DNA of 64,000 nucleotides from Ralstonia pickettii (GTDB lineage: Bacteria; Pseudomonadota; Gammaproteobacteria; Burkholderiales; Burkholderiaceae), in NCBI RefSeq assembly GCF_030582395.1, contig NZ_CP104381.1, positions 3,038,001 through 3,102,000 on the forward strand, given 5' to 3'. Shown in pieces: positions 25,938 to 34,431 of the stretch. Both the position numbers and the translations under genes were made by a program. Every line of letters starts with the position of its first letter. Position 1 is the first letter of the stretch. The notes under the pieces were generated by a model. That model saw nothing but the letters and a program-made list of their open reading frames with translations, was not told where the DNA came from and did no database searches.

Positions 25938-26633
25938 GTGAACCCGCTCGAACTGAGCAAGGCCATCGGCGTCGTCACTCAGGACGACATCGACAAAACG
26001 GAAGCTGCGCAAGGCGCGCCGCGTTCCACCGTGCTGGTGCGCGAGCTTGCTGCGCACCACCGGTCGCGCCTGCTCAAACACCTGCTCGCCCTGGGCGAGG
26101 AAGATCGCCTGCTGCGATTCGGCCAGGTGGTGCGGGATCACGTCATCGAGGCGTACGTCGACAGCATCGATTTCGACCACGACAAGGTCTTTGGCGTCTA
26201 CAACGAGCGCCTGGAACTGACCGGCGTGGGCCACCTCGCCTACCTTCGCGACAACCCGCAGGGGCGCGTGGCGGAGTTCGGCGTGTCGGTGTCGGAATCG
26301 GCGCGCGGCAAGGGCGTGGGCAGTGCGTTGTTCCAGCGCGCCGCCATGCACGGCCAGAACACCAAGGTGCGCACGCTGTACATGCATTGCCTCTCGCGCA
26401 ACGCGGCCATGATGCACATTGCCAAGAAGGCCGGCATGCGCGTGCAATACGCCTACGGCGAGGCCGATGCCTACCTCGAATTGCCGCCCGCCGACACGAT
26501 GAGCCTGTTGACCGAAGCCATCGACGAACAGGTCGCCGATCTTGACTACATGCTCAAGCGCAACTTGCGCGACGTGCGCCGTTTCGGCCAGCGCTTCTGG
26601 CGCTCTCTGGTGCCGCAAAAGCGCACCGTGTAA
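25938..26633 (+). CDS. GNAT-family acetyltransferase
   Basis: The 231-residue protein carries a Gcn5-related acetyltransferase fold. AEFGVSVSESARGKGVGSAL (about 112-131) is motif A, with the RGKGVG acetyl-CoA pyrophosphate loop, followed by TLYMHCLSRNAAMMHIAKKAG for motif B. N- and C-terminal extensions of roughly 60-90 residues each are charged and helical. Substrate unknown. The GTG at 25938 has AGGAA 8 bases upstream; the frame is open further to 25854 but without a ribosome site. A terminator at 26651 ends this single-gene unit. Confidence 0.9.
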   Translation: MNPLELSKAIGVVTQDDIDKTEAAQGAPRSTVLVRELAAHHRSRLLKHLLALGEEDRLLRFGQVVRDHVIEAYVDSIDFDHDKVFGVYNERLELTGVGHLAYLRDNPQGRVAEFGVSVSESARGKGVGSALFQRAAMHGQNTKVRTLYMHCLSRNAAMMHIAKKAGMRVQYAYGEADAYLELPPADTMSLLTEAIDEQVADLDYMLKRNLRDVRRFGQRFWRSLVPQKRTV

Positions 26634-26650
26634 GCGCATCGCTCCACAGC

Positions 26651-26681
26651 AAACGCCCGGCTCACCACCGGGCGTTTTTAT
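26651..26681 (+). terminator. Intrinsic terminator after GNAT gene
   Basis: AAACGCCCGG and CCGGGCGTTT form a 10-bp stem with a 7-nt loop, running into a T-rich tail, 18 bp after the stop. Confidence 0.92.
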
Positions 26682-26833
26682 TTGGTGTTCGCTCGATTGG
26701 CCGCCTAGGGCAATTGCGTGCTTGTCAGCCGCGTGGGTGCGCTCCCTACGATGAGGATGCGGCACCCCTCGCTCTTCAGCGGCGGCCATCTGCGTCGCCC
26801 GCGAGCCGATGCCGAGGCAAGAAGGAGACGACG

Positions 26834-27325
26834 ATGAAGACACCATCCGCGCAATCGATGCTGCTGGCTGCAGCCGCGCTGCTTTGCCCGGGCGCTGCGT
26901 CCGCTGCCGCCCAGGACGCCGCCATGGGCGACATGATGATGATCAACCCCTCCGCCCTGAAGTGGGTCGATGCGCCGCCAAGCTTGCCCAAGGGCGCCAA
27001 GTTGGCCGTGCTCTACGGCGATCCGGGCAAAGACGGCCCCTACGTCATCCGCCTGAAAGCGCCTGGCGGCTACAAGGTGCCGCCGCACTGGCACACCCAG
27101 ACCGAGAACCTGACGGTCATCTCGGGCACGCTCTACCTCGGCAGCGGCGACACCATGGACATGGGCGCGGCACATCCACTCAAGACCGGCGGCTTTCACA
27201 ACCTGCCAGGAGGCATGCATCACTACGCCTTCACCAAGACAGCAACGGTGGTGCAAATTCATGGCACGGGGCCGCTGGACGTCAAATACGTCAACCCGCA
27301 GGACGATCCGTCGTCCAAGCAGTGA
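26834..27325 (+). CDS. Exported cupin-domain protein
   Basis: The 163-residue precursor has a signal peptide (to about ASAAAQDA). It is followed by a single cupin barrel with the metal-binding pattern HWH at 85-87 (GYKVPPHWHTQTE), Glu91, and a second-motif histidine in GMHHYAF near 129-130. These ligands should bind one divalent metal; the family includes periplasmic cupins of unknown substrate. AAGGAG sits 7 bases before the ATG at 26834. It stands apart from neighbours by about 125 bp on the downstream side. Confidence 0.85.
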   Translation: MKTPSAQSMLLAAAALLCPGAASAAAQDAAMGDMMMINPSALKWVDAPPSLPKGAKLAVLYGDPGKDGPYVIRLKAPGGYKVPPHWHTQTENLTVISGTLYLGSGDTMDMGAAHPLKTGGFHNLPGGMHHYAFTKTATVVQIHGTGPLDVKYVNPQDDPSSKQ

Positions 27326-27449
27326 GGCCTAGCGCGCCACTGACGACGATCGCCAGCCGTCGGCAAGGTACATCAACAGCCGTTAACACGCGGCTGGCGG
27401 GCGCTGGCTACCATGCCCCTCCACAGGTCAAGCAACCACGGAGGGGCAG

Positions 27450-28193
27450 ATGGTCACCAAGGCCCAGGCCAACCCGAAAACCGATTTCGAGCGCTGGCAG
27501 GATTACATCAACACCGCGGCCCAGCACCCCGACCGCTGGAATGGCTACGACTGCGACATCCGGGCTGCGGTGGCGGAATACAACCGCTACCTGATGGGCA
27601 ACGCGGGCTATCTGCCGCTGGACTGGCAGGTCGTCAAGGCGATGGTGTGGGTCGAGACCGGAGCCGATTCGGAAGCGTGGGCGACCAAGCCGATGCAGAT
27701 CGGCAACCTGGGTGACCCCGGCTTGAATACCTTGCTGCGCGGCGAAGAAGGCAGCGACCTCATCGTCCCCCCGGCTATCCGCACCCGGTTGAACGCGGGC
27801 CTGGCCCGAACGGTGCCCGCGTGGAACATTCGCGCCGGCGTCGGCTACCTGCTCACGCGCATGGCCAAGTTCGACGTCCGAAGCGTGCGCGATGCCGACG
27901 ACAAGGTCTACGAAGTCGCCGTCAAGGCAGGTGACAGCCTCGACAAGATCGCCCGGGCGCAAGGCTCGACCCTGGTGGAGATGCGCGCGCTCAATCCGAA
28001 TGCCGCAACACTCAAACCCGGACAGGTGGTCAAATACCGCAAGGCCGCCATGCGCAAGGTGATTACCGGCTGGCGGCCGGTGACGACGCAGAACATTGCC
28101 GTGCTGTACAACCACGGCGACGCCGCATACATCCGGAAACTCAATTACGTGCTCACGCTCATCCCGAAGATCGGAACCGCCGCATGCAAGTAG
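27450..28193 (+). CDS. Lysozyme/transglycosylase-fold protein with LysM domain, no signal peptide
   Basis: The 247-residue protein has an N-terminal lytic-transglycosylase-like domain. VKAMVWVETGAD supplies a candidate catalytic Glu69, followed by the PMQIGN segment (81-86) that matches the MQI signature of SLT and goose-type lysozymes. A LysM peptidoglycan-binding domain lies at about 153-198 (VYEVAVKAGDSLDKIARAQG, then LNPNAATLKPGQVVKY). There is no signal peptide although both domains act on cell wall, so it must be delivered by another route or act after lysis. Its last 10 bases overlap the start of a small secreted protein. A type VI secretion effector or a phage-derived wall hydrolase are the leading ideas; nothing in the window proves either. 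Confidence 0.72.
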   Translation: MVTKAQANPKTDFERWQDYINTAAQHPDRWNGYDCDIRAAVAEYNRYLMGNAGYLPLDWQVVKAMVWVETGADSEAWATKPMQIGNLGDPGLNTLLRGEEGSDLIVPPAIRTRLNAGLARTVPAWNIRAGVGYLLTRMAKFDVRSVRDADDKVYEVAVKAGDSLDKIARAQGSTLVEMRALNPNAATLKPGQVVKYRKAAMRKVITGWRPVTTQNIAVLYNHGDAAYIRKLNYVLTLIPKIGTAACK

Positions 28194-28597
28194 GCCGCCT
28201 CCTTATCGCCGTGTCGCTGCTGGCCGCGCAATCGGCCATGGCCGCAGATGCGTTGACCGGAACCTTCCGCGGCGATGGCCGTGCCTGCTACGGCGCCTTG
28301 TTCGTCCGTCCGAAGACCATCGAGTGGAATGCCAGCTTCTTCAAGTGCGGCCCCGCGCGCTACAAGGTGATCGAGCAGGACCTGTCGGGCGATCACCCGC
28401 GCGCGGCGTTCAAGATTGAAGACCACCGCAAGCGCTGCGGCCTGGCCGTCATCGAGGTCTCCCGCTACAGCGAGTTCTCGTGGAGCGTAAAGGGCTACCA
28501 AACAATGGAGGCGTACCAGAAGCGCGAAGAACCCGGCTGGAAGGACTCTGCCGACCCTGCCCGCCAGATCGCCCTGTGCGGCATGCGCAAGGAATAG
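28184..28597 (+). CDS. Small secreted four-cysteine protein, possible immunity partner
   Basis: The 137-residue precursor has a clear signal peptide (MQVGRLLIAVSLLAAQSAMA, cleavage before ADAL). The mature domain of 117 residues has four cysteines (35, 55, 85, 132) that could form two disulfides in the periplasm. I do not recognise the family. Its start lies inside the 3' end of the upstream wall-hydrolase-like gene (10-bp overlap), implying translational coupling. A leaderless peptidoglycan enzyme followed by a small periplasmic protein is the arrangement of contact-dependent effector and immunity pairs, which is why that role is suggested. It could equally be an accessory binding protein. 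Confidence 0.7.
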   Translation: MQVGRLLIAVSLLAAQSAMAADALTGTFRGDGRACYGALFVRPKTIEWNASFFKCGPARYKVIEQDLSGDHPRAAFKIEDHRKRCGLAVIEVSRYSEFSWSVKGYQTMEAYQKREEPGWKDSADPARQIALCGMRKE

Positions 28598-28618
28598 CGG
28601 AGCCAACGCGCAGCCGCC

Positions 28619-29056
28619 ATGCAGCCGCTCCAACGCTTCGCCCTGGAGAAACACGGCGGCCCGTATGAGCAGTGGCCCATGCGCACACGCGTGATTGTCG
28701 ACGGCGTGCCGCACCCGACGCTCGCCATCCCCGGCTACGAACTGCTGCGGCAATACCAGACGGACCTCGGCTTCGTCCTCATCACCAATTACGACTGCCC
28801 GTTTGAAGAGGCCGTCTCCATCACCCTCGTCGCCCCCGATCTTTCACGTGCGATCAGCACCGGCACCATCGGTGCGGCGTACTACACGTTCTGGCTGGAT
28901 GAGGTGGAGTGGATCGACGCGAACCGCTTCCGCGTCACCTGCGAAGACGCCGCGGGCGATTGGGTGGTCACGCTGCGGGCCCGACATATTCCGGTGTTGT
29001 CACCCGCCGTCTTCATCAAACGCCGCCTGGCGCCACCGGTCGAACCTGCGGTGTAG
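28619..29056 (+). CDS. Conserved hypothetical protein (145 aa)
   Basis: A 145-residue soluble protein without signal or membrane segment. It has an alternating beta pattern with VIVDGVPHPTLAIPGYELL, then GAAYYTFWLDEVEWI and a proline-rich end. Family not recognised. It follows the secreted four-cysteine protein by 21 bp on the same strand and is probably in the same transcript. GC content is similar to the neighbours here, lower only further downstream. Confidence 0.6.
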   Translation: MQPLQRFALEKHGGPYEQWPMRTRVIVDGVPHPTLAIPGYELLRQYQTDLGFVLITNYDCPFEEAVSITLVAPDLSRAISTGTIGAAYYTFWLDEVEWIDANRFRVTCEDAAGDWVVTLRARHIPVLSPAVFIKRRLAPPVEPAV

Positions 29057-29093
29057 AGTGAATGACGCCTGTTCAACCGACACCCGCATCGCC

Positions 29094-29483
29094 ATGACCG
29101 ACGACGAACGCGCCATCCGCAACGTGGTGGACACCTGGCTCGCCGCCAGCAAAACCGGCGATATCGATACCGTTCTCGGCCTGATGACCAACGACGTGCT
29201 GTTTCTCACGCCGGGACAGCCGCCCTTCGGCAAGGACGCCTTCGCCAAGATGTCCCGCGGCATGAACGGCGTGCACGTGGACGGCACGAGCGATATTCAG
29301 GAGGTGCAGGTGTTTGGTGACATCGCTTACTTGCGCAACGCGCTGCGCATCGTCATCACGATGCCGGATGGCAAGGTGGCGCGGCGTTCAGGACAGACGT
29401 TGACGATTCTGCGGAAGGAAGCGGATGGGAGGTGGCGGTTGGTGCGGGATGCGAATTTGGTGATGGCTGACTCGGCAAACTGA
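29094..29483 (+). CDS. SnoaL/NTF2-like protein (SgcJ/EcaC family)
   Basis: The 129-residue protein is a single NTF2-like cone. AIRNVVDTWLAASKTGDIDT forms the first helices; VLGLMTNDVLFLTPGQPPFG, then the strand GDIAYLRNALRIVI and TLTILRKEADGRWRLVRDAN complete the sheet. These motifs fit the SgcJ/EcaC or DUF4440 group. Members bind small molecules in the cone; few are enzymes with known substrates. The ATG at 29094 is chosen as the first that gives the standard length. It is 37 bp from the previous gene and 7 bp from the next. Confidence 0.8.
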   Translation: MTDDERAIRNVVDTWLAASKTGDIDTVLGLMTNDVLFLTPGQPPFGKDAFAKMSRGMNGVHVDGTSDIQEVQVFGDIAYLRNALRIVITMPDGKVARRSGQTLTILRKEADGRWRLVRDANLVMADSAN

Positions 29484-29490
29484 TACCGAC

Positions 29491-29745
29491 ATGGTCTTCC
29501 TAGCAATTAGCCCTGAAGGTTTGCAACGCGCGCTACAACTGGCAAGCGAGGCGAATCTGCCAATCTGGTGCGGAACCGACGCAATATCCGACGTTGAATA
29601 CGGCAAACTCGCCGGTCGCAACGTTTCGCGGTTTGTCTATCCGCTGCGGTGCGCCTCTGCCCAAGCGCTGCAAGACGCTATCGATACGATCGCGGAGCAT
29701 CATCCTGGTGAGCCCGTTTGGGTAGAGCACCTGCCGCCGACCTAG
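29491..29745 (+). CDS. Small hypothetical protein (84 aa), low-GC islet
   Basis: The 84-residue protein has helices (GLQRALQLASEANLPIWCG) and a C-terminal acidic segment, but no recognised domain. It lies 7 bp after the NTF2-like gene. Codon use includes several A/T-ending codons that are uncommon in the rest of the window (CTA, GCA, TTA, AAT), suggesting recent acquisition together with the next gene. Confidence 0.55.
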   Translation: MVFLAISPEGLQRALQLASEANLPIWCGTDAISDVEYGKLAGRNVSRFVYPLRCASAQALQDAIDTIAEHHPGEPVWVEHLPPT

Positions 29746-29756
29746 ACGCTGATGCC

Positions 29757-30191
29757 ATGCGACTTTCATTAGAACTACTTTGGCGTGACCCAGATGACGG
29801 CATGCTCGAACTGCGGCTGTCCATCGAAGGCGAGCGCCAGTCGGTTGTGGCCGATTTCTACGATTACGCAGATGAACTCGAGAAATGGGCCGCGAGACTG
29901 ATGACGTTCCCTGCCGGCGTCAACGAAGAGATCGCTTTCGAGAAGGGCGCAAAGGACGGAAACGCCTATCTTTGGCTGGCTGTACGAGCGTTCGTAGCAG
30001 ATGGCGTCGGCAATACGGCCCTTGAAATCGAATACAAAAAACCGGGCAACCGCTTGCACCTCGAAATCGTGCGCTTTGCGATCTCTGTAGAGGCCGCGAC
30101 GATCAATCGCCTGGGCGCCGCACTGAAATCGTGGCATCCCACGGAACATGCACCCCTCGTATTCAGCGATGGCTCACCAAAGCCCGCGTGA
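29757..30191 (+). CDS. Hypothetical protein (144 aa), low-GC islet
   Basis: The 144-residue soluble protein starts RLSLELLWRDPDDGMLELRL and continues as a beta-rich sequence with EKGAKDGNAYLWLAVRAF. No family is recognised. It starts 11 bp after the preceding small gene. Base composition is clearly below the window average, with codons such as TTA, AAA, GAT and ATC/ATT mixed. Small size, soluble character and position after possible effector and immunity genes would fit an immunity or accessory protein, but this is only a guess. Confidence 0.55.
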   Translation: MRLSLELLWRDPDDGMLELRLSIEGERQSVVADFYDYADELEKWAARLMTFPAGVNEEIAFEKGAKDGNAYLWLAVRAFVADGVGNTALEIEYKKPGNRLHLEIVRFAISVEAATINRLGAALKSWHPTEHAPLVFSDGSPKPA

Positions 30192-30341
30192 TTCAGCATC
30201 CCCGCCCGTCTCGGGGAAGCCTTCCTACTGTTTTAGTTTTCTTCCCGCTCAAGCAGGTCCAACACTTCCCACCGGTACGGACGGATGCTACGAACTGCCC
30301 TCGTTCACGTGTGCGGATTTGGCCGCACTGTCGGCAAACCC

Positions 30342-30830
30342 TCAAACCACCACCGGCAACGCCGTCGTATCCTTGATCCGCTCCAGCGCAAAGCTGCTCT
30401 TCACATCGATCACTGCCGGATGGGCGAGCAGTTGGTCGCGGATGAAGCGCGCGAAGTGCTCCATGTCTTCCACGAACACCTTGAGCAGGTAATCCATCTC
30501 GCCGGTCATGGCGTAGCACGTGACCACCTCCGGCCACGTCGCCACGGCGGCGCGAAAAATATCGGACGGGCCTTTCCCCTTGGGCGCACCGCCCTGCTTC
30601 TCCAGCCGCACGTTGATGTACGCCGACAGCCCCAACCCGATCTTGGACGGGTCGAGCAGCGCGGCGTACTGGCGGATCACCCCGGATTCCTCCAGGCGGC
30701 GGATGCGTCGCAAACACGGGCTGGGCGACAGGTTCACCCGCTCGGCGACTTCCAGATTGGTGAGGCGGCCGTTGTTCTGCAGGACTTCCAAAATCTTTCG
30801 GTCGATCTTGTCGAGTTCCACTTTATTCAT
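30342..30830 (-). CDS. Lrp/AsnC-family transcriptional regulator
   Basis: The 162-residue protein has an N-terminal helix-turn-helix ([40 protein letters not shown]) and a C-terminal RAM ligand-binding domain. It is the usual length and pattern of Lrp proteins, which form octamers and sense amino acids. Position and divergence from hpd make it the likely controller of tyrosine and phenylalanine breakdown. GGAGC lies ahead of the ATG at 30830. Repeated AT-rich motifs in the shared intergenic region look like its binding sites (see 30854-30912). Confidence 0.93.
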   Translation of the reverse strand: MNKVELDKIDRKILEVLQNNGRLTNLEVAERVNLSPSPCLRRIRRLEESGVIRQYAALLDPSKIGLGLSAYINVRLEKQGGAPKGKGPSDIFRAAVATWPEVVTCYAMTGEMDYLLKVFVEDMEHFARFIRDQLLAHPAVIDVKSSFALERIKDTTALPVVV

Positions 30831-30853
30831 TTTGTTGCTCCGCACCAATTAAT

Positions 30854-30912
30854 TCGGCAATTTTCTTGCGCAAATTTAGCAAGATGGGCACAACTTCGCA
30901 ATTTTTGCTTGG
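30854..30912. promoter_or_regulatory. Three repeated AT-rich motifs in the lrp-hpd intergenic region, probable Lrp sites
   Basis: TTCGGCAATTTTCTTGC (30854-30870), CGCAAATTTAGCAAG (30869-30883) and CGCAATTTTTGCTTG (30897-30911) share the pattern GCAA-WTTT-N-GC/CTTG in the ~155 bp between the divergent genes. The central A/T run flanked by GCAA and its complement resembles Lrp-type operators. This would let one regulator control itself and hpd. Confidence 0.5.
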
Positions 30913-30986
30913 ATGCACACTCCTACACTGCGAGGATCGTCAAAGACCTGAGCGCCCTAGCGGCGCCCGCCCCGCAGGAGATCGCC

Positions 30987-32093
30987 ATGCAATTCACGCC
31001 TTGGGAAAACCCGATGGGCACCGCCGGCTTCGAGTTCATCGAATATGCCGCACCGGACCCCGTTGCCATGGGAAAGCTGTTCGAGAACATGGGCTTTACC
31101 GCCATCGCGAAGCACCGTCACAAGAACGTGACGCTGTACCGCCAGGGCGAGATCAACTTCATCATCAACGCCGAGCCCGATTCGTTCGCGCAGCGCTTTG
31201 CGCGCCTGCACGGCCCGTCGATCTGCGCGATCGCGTTTCGCGTGCAAGACGCCGCTTTCGCCTACAAGCGAGCGCTGGAGCTGGGCGCGTGGGGCTTCGA
31301 CACCCACAGTGGCCCGATGGAGCTGAACATTCCGGCCATCAAGGGCATCGGCGATTCGCTGATCTACCTGGTCGACCGCTGGACCGGCAAGAACGACGCC
31401 AAGGCCGGCGACATCGGCAACATCAGCATCTACGACGTCGATTTCGTGCCTATCGCGGGCGCCAACCCGAACCCCACCGGGCACGGCCTGACCTACATCG
31501 ACCACCTGACGCACAACGTCTACCGTGGCCGGATGAAGGAATGGGCCGAGTTTTACGAACGCTTCTTCAACTTCCGTGAAGTCCGCTACTTCGACATCGA
31601 AGGCCAGGTCACGGGCGTGAAGAGCAAGGCGATGACGAGCCCGTGCGGCAATATCCGCATCCCCATTAACGAGGAAGGGACGGAGAAGGCCGGTCAGATC
31701 CAGGAGTATCTGGACATGTACCACGGCGAGGGCATCCAGCACATCGCGCTCGGCTCGACCAACCTCTTCAACACGGTGGATGCGCTGCGCAGCAACGGCA
31801 TCAAGCTGCTCGACACGATCGACACGTATTACGAACTGGTCGACAAGCGCATCCCCGGCCATGGCGAAGACGTGGCGGAACTGAAGAAGCGCAAGATTCT
31901 GATCGACGGCGCGCCGGGCGACCTGCTGCTGCAGATCTTTTCGGAAAACCAGTTGGGCCCGATCTTCTTCGAGTTCATCCAGCGCAAGGGCAACCAAGGT
32001 TTTGGCGAGGGCAACTTCAAGGCGCTCTTCGAGTCGATCGAACTCGACCAGATGCGCCGCGGCGTGCTCAAGGCCGACGATCAGCCGGCCTGA
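30987..32093 (+). CDS. hpd: 4-hydroxyphenylpyruvate dioxygenase
   Basis: The 368-residue enzyme converts 4-hydroxyphenylpyruvate and O2 to homogentisate and CO2 in tyrosine degradation. Both vicinal-oxygen-chelate halves are present, and the iron ligands are His173 in IDHLTHNV, His252 in GIQHIALGS and Glu329 in FFEFIQRKG, in the spacing of the Pseudomonas enzyme. CAGGAG precedes the ATG at 30987; the frame is open far upstream but that part runs over the divergent Lrp gene and is not coding. An intrinsic terminator ends it. No homogentisate dioxygenase gene is in the window. Confidence 0.97.
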   Translation: MQFTPWENPMGTAGFEFIEYAAPDPVAMGKLFENMGFTAIAKHRHKNVTLYRQGEINFIINAEPDSFAQRFARLHGPSICAIAFRVQDAAFAYKRALELGAWGFDTHSGPMELNIPAIKGIGDSLIYLVDRWTGKNDAKAGDIGNISIYDVDFVPIAGANPNPTGHGLTYIDHLTHNVYRGRMKEWAEFYERFFNFREVRYFDIEGQVTGVKSKAMTSPCGNIRIPINEEGTEKAGQIQEYLDMYHGEGIQHIALGSTNLFNTVDALRSNGIKLLDTIDTYYELVDKRIPGHGEDVAELKKRKILIDGAPGDLLLQIFSENQLGPIFFEFIQRKGNQGFGEGNFKALFESIELDQMRRGVLKADDQPA

Positions 32094-32124
32094 AGACCCT
32101 CAAGCTTCAGGCGTGCTGACCCCG

Positions 32125-32157
32125 CACCCCGATGGTTCACCATCGGGGTGTTTTTTT
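32125..32157 (+). terminator. Intrinsic terminator after hpd
   Basis: CACCCCGATGG and CCATCGGGGTG, separated by TTCA, form an 11-bp stem followed by a 7-nt T run, 31 bp past the stop. Confidence 0.95.
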
Positions 32158-32262
32158 ATGGGCTGTGCGGCATGAGCGCATGCGGCACTGACATGGTCCC
32201 GTAGCCAAACCGACCCACACCCGCCTTGCGATGCAAGCAGGATACGGATGGGCGCAGGCAAC

Positions 32263-32288
32263 AAAAAAACGGCGCCCGAAGGCGCCGC
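32263..32288 (-). terminator. Intrinsic terminator after EF-hand protein gene
   Basis: On the minus strand CGGCGCC, TTCG loop, GGCGCCG, then a T run (the A7 at 32263-32269), 27 bp beyond the stop at 32315. Confidence 0.9.
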
Positions 32289-32314
32289 TTGCCTGCGTAG
32301 ATTCAAACGAAGCG

Positions 32315-32932
32315 TTACTCGCCCTTGGTCGCCGACGGGCCGCCCGGCATGGCTGCCGCCGCCGGGGTATTCATCTGCGCCTTGCGGGCGTCGTGACGGG
32401 CCTTCATGTAGGCGCGGATCTCGTCTTCGGTGATCTTGCCGTCATGGTTGGCGTCGATCTGGTCGAAATTCTTGGCCAGACGCGGCATGCCGGCCTGCGC
32501 TTCCTCCTTGGTCAGGCTGCCGTCGTTGTCCTTGTCGGCTGCCTTGAACCTGGCGTCGAAGCGCTGCGCCATCTTTTCGTGCATCTCGCCCTTGTGGGCT
32601 TTGTGCCAGGCGGCCAGTTCATCCTTGCTGAGTTGGCCGTCGTGGTTGGTATCGATCTGGTCAAAGTTCTTCTCGAGCCAGGCGTGGCCCTTGGCCTCGT
32701 CGCGCGAGATCTGGCCGTCGCCATTTGTATCGATGGCCTGGAAGCCACCGTGGTGGCCCGGCTTGCCGGCGCGGGCGTCGCTCTGCGGCGCAGCCGGCGC
32801 CGTGGCGGCGGCCGGCGCTTGTGCGCTGGCAGCGGGGGCACTGGCATCCTGGGCCCGGGCGTTCATGCCCGACATGGCGAGAAACAGGGCCGAGGTGGCG
32901 AGGAAGGCTTGTACAGCACGCTTGTTGGTCAT
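32315..32932 (-). CDS. Exported EF-hand calcium-binding protein
   Basis: The 205-residue precursor has a signal peptide (to about MNARAQDA), an Ala/Pro-rich linker and four EF-hand loops. The loops are DTNGDGQISRDE, DTNHDGQLSKDE, DKDNDGSLTKEE and DANHDGKITEDE, all with the acidic residues at positions 1, 3, 5 and 12. It is predicted to bind up to four Ca2+ ions in the periplasm or outside. The role is not known; a calcium buffer or a calcium-dependent structural protein is plausible. It is a monocistronic gene with its own terminator, next to the type II secretion genes but on an independent unit. Confidence 0.92.
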   Translation of the reverse strand: MTNKRAVQAFLATSALFLAMSGMNARAQDASAPAASAQAPAAATAPAAPQSDARAGKPGHHGGFQAIDTNGDGQISRDEAKGHAWLEKNFDQIDTNHDGQLSKDELAAWHKAHKGEMHEKMAQRFDARFKAADKDNDGSLTKEEAQAGMPRLAKNFDQIDANHDGKITEDEIRAYMKARHDARKAQMNTPAAAAMPGGPSATKGE

Positions 32933-33070
32933 GGTCAGCTCCTTTTCACATGGACTGTGTAGCGGATTAGAACCCGACGATCCCGGCGCGTTGCCGGCTT
33001 TTACACGCTGTTACCCCGATGACATGCCCTGTAATATGCGCCCGCAAACGCACGGCGAGCCGCGCCCGGC

Positions 33071-33754
33071 CTATTGGTCGGCGCCCGGTTGGGGGGTGTC
33101 CCCCTTGCGTGCAGCGGCTGCTGCGCGGTGGCGGGGGCCGACGATGCCGCCGCCTTGGCCGGCAGGCTCGTCCCCGGTGTTGATCTGCGCGGGCGCGATG
33201 GGGAGCATGGCGCCCGGCATGGTGGTGTTGGCCGGGTTGTTGGCAACTGACGGTGCGGGCGGCATTGCGGGAGTGGACAGCGGTGCCGCGGCACCTGCGG
33301 GGGGCAGCGGCATGGCCGGCGCATTGCGATTGGCCGGCGAGACGCCCGCCACGGCGCTGGCCGGCAGCGGAATCTCCTGGCGCGCGCCATTACGCTCGAT
33401 CACCACCGAGCGCGCCTTGATTTCCACCAGCTTGAGATTGGACGACAGCGACCTGCCGGCGCGCACGGCCTGCGGCGCACCGCCGTCCACCGACACGATG
33501 GCGGCGCCGGAACCATCGGCCAGATCCGCCACCACGCCCATCACCTGCACATCGCGCGGGCCGTTCTGCGGGCCCCCGCCAAAGAGCGTGACGGCCGCGC
33601 CGGTCTCCAGGGCATCCGTTTGGGCCACGCGGGCCTCACGCGGCGCGCCCAGCGAGCGCAGCGACGACAGCGTCAGCACCCAGTGCGTCAGGAGCGCACA
33701 GAGGGCAGCAAACAGTACGAGACTGAGCAGGCGGGACGACTGTCGAGCGTTCAT
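33071..33754 (-). CDS. gspC: Type II secretion protein GspC (inner-membrane clamp to secretin)
   Basis: The 227-residue protein has one N-terminal membrane helix (about 10-30), then the homology region typical of GspC (VTLFGGGPQN, VMGVVADLADGSGAAIVSVD) that contacts the secretin N0 domain, and a long Pro/Ala-rich tail. A PDZ domain is not evident, so this is a short GspC as in other Burkholderiaceae. It is encoded divergently from gspG with a 174-bp shared intergenic region, unlike the gspC-first operons of enterobacteria. The ATG at 33754 is selected because it puts the helix close to the N-terminus. Confidence 0.9.
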   Translation of the reverse strand: MNARQSSRLLSLVLFAALCALLTHWVLTLSSLRSLGAPREARVAQTDALETGAAVTLFGGGPQNGPRDVQVMGVVADLADGSGAAIVSVDGGAPQAVRAGRSLSSNLKLVEIKARSVVIERNGARQEIPLPASAVAGVSPANRNAPAMPLPPAGAAAPLSTPAMPPAPSVANNPANTTMPGAMLPIAPAQINTGDEPAGQGGGIVGPRHRAAAAARKGDTPQPGADQ

Positions 33755-33890
33755 GAAATGGGGCGAGGCACCGTAGGAATACGCCGATTCTATCCGCCCT
33801 TCATGCCGGTTCGGTGAACAGCTTGGAGGGGCGGCTCTAGCGCCGACACAGCATGACCCCGCCGCGCAATATAAGGTCATATCTCACGGA

Positions 33891-33896
33891 TATACT
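33891..33896 (+). promoter_or_regulatory. Candidate -10 element for the gsp operon
   Basis: TATACT lies in the AT-richer part of the gspC-gspG divergent region, 33 bp upstream of the gspG ATG. No good -35 was found at 17 bp, so the call is weak. Confidence 0.35.
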
Positions 33897-33928
33897 GTGT
33901 CTCTTCCCTTATTGCCAACTCTGTCGCC

Positions 33929-34408
33929 ATGATGCAAGGCCAACTTCGCTCTTCCTTCCGCCAGCGCGCCCTCCCCCGGCTGCCCCATCGGGCGGCGCGT
34001 GGCTTCACCCTGATCGAGATCATGGTGGTGGTGGTGATCCTGGGTATCCTCGCCGCGCTGGTGGTGCCGAAGATCATGAGCCGCCCCGACGAGGCGCGCA
34101 TCATCGCCGCCAAGCAGGACATCGCTTCCATTTCGCAGGCGCTCAAGCTCTATCGGCTAGACAACGGCCGCTACCCGACCACCGAGCAGGGCATCAGCGC
34201 GCTGGTCACCAAACCGACCACCGAGCCGATCCCCAACAACTGGAAAGGCGGCGGCTATCTGGAACGCCTGCCCAAGGACCCGTGGGGCCATCCGTACCAA
34301 TATCTGAACCCGGGCGTGCGCGGTGAAGTGGACGTCTTCAGCTTCGGCGCCGACGGCCAGGCCGGCGGCACCGGCAATGACGCCGATATCGGCAACTGGG
34401 ACAACTAA
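33929..34408 (+). CDS. gspG: Type II secretion major pseudopilin GspG
   Basis: The 159-residue prepilin has the type IV leader RAARG followed by [20 protein letters not shown] (cleavage after Gly25, N-methyl Phe26, Glu30 at position +5). The hydrophobic assembly helix comes next, then the conserved [10 protein letters not shown] and [21 protein letters not shown] block of major pseudopilins. It builds the periplasmic pseudopilus that pushes substrates through the secretin. First gene of the long plus-strand operon. The leader is longer than usual because an upstream ATG is used; an internal start is possible. Confidence 0.96.
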   Translation: MMQGQLRSSFRQRALPRLPHRAARGFTLIEIMVVVVILGILAALVVPKIMSRPDEARIIAAKQDIASISQALKLYRLDNGRYPTTEQGISALVTKPTTEPIPNNWKGGGYLERLPKDPWGHPYQYLNPGVRGEVDVFSFGADGQAGGTGNDADIGNWDN

Positions 34409-34431
34409 GCCGCCGCAGCCGCCCCCGCGCC

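Noticed and set aside
27450..28193. Prophage endolysin interpretation
   Set aside because: No holin, tail or other phage genes are adjacent, so a prophage remnant is not supported; the effector idea is kept only as a hypothesis.
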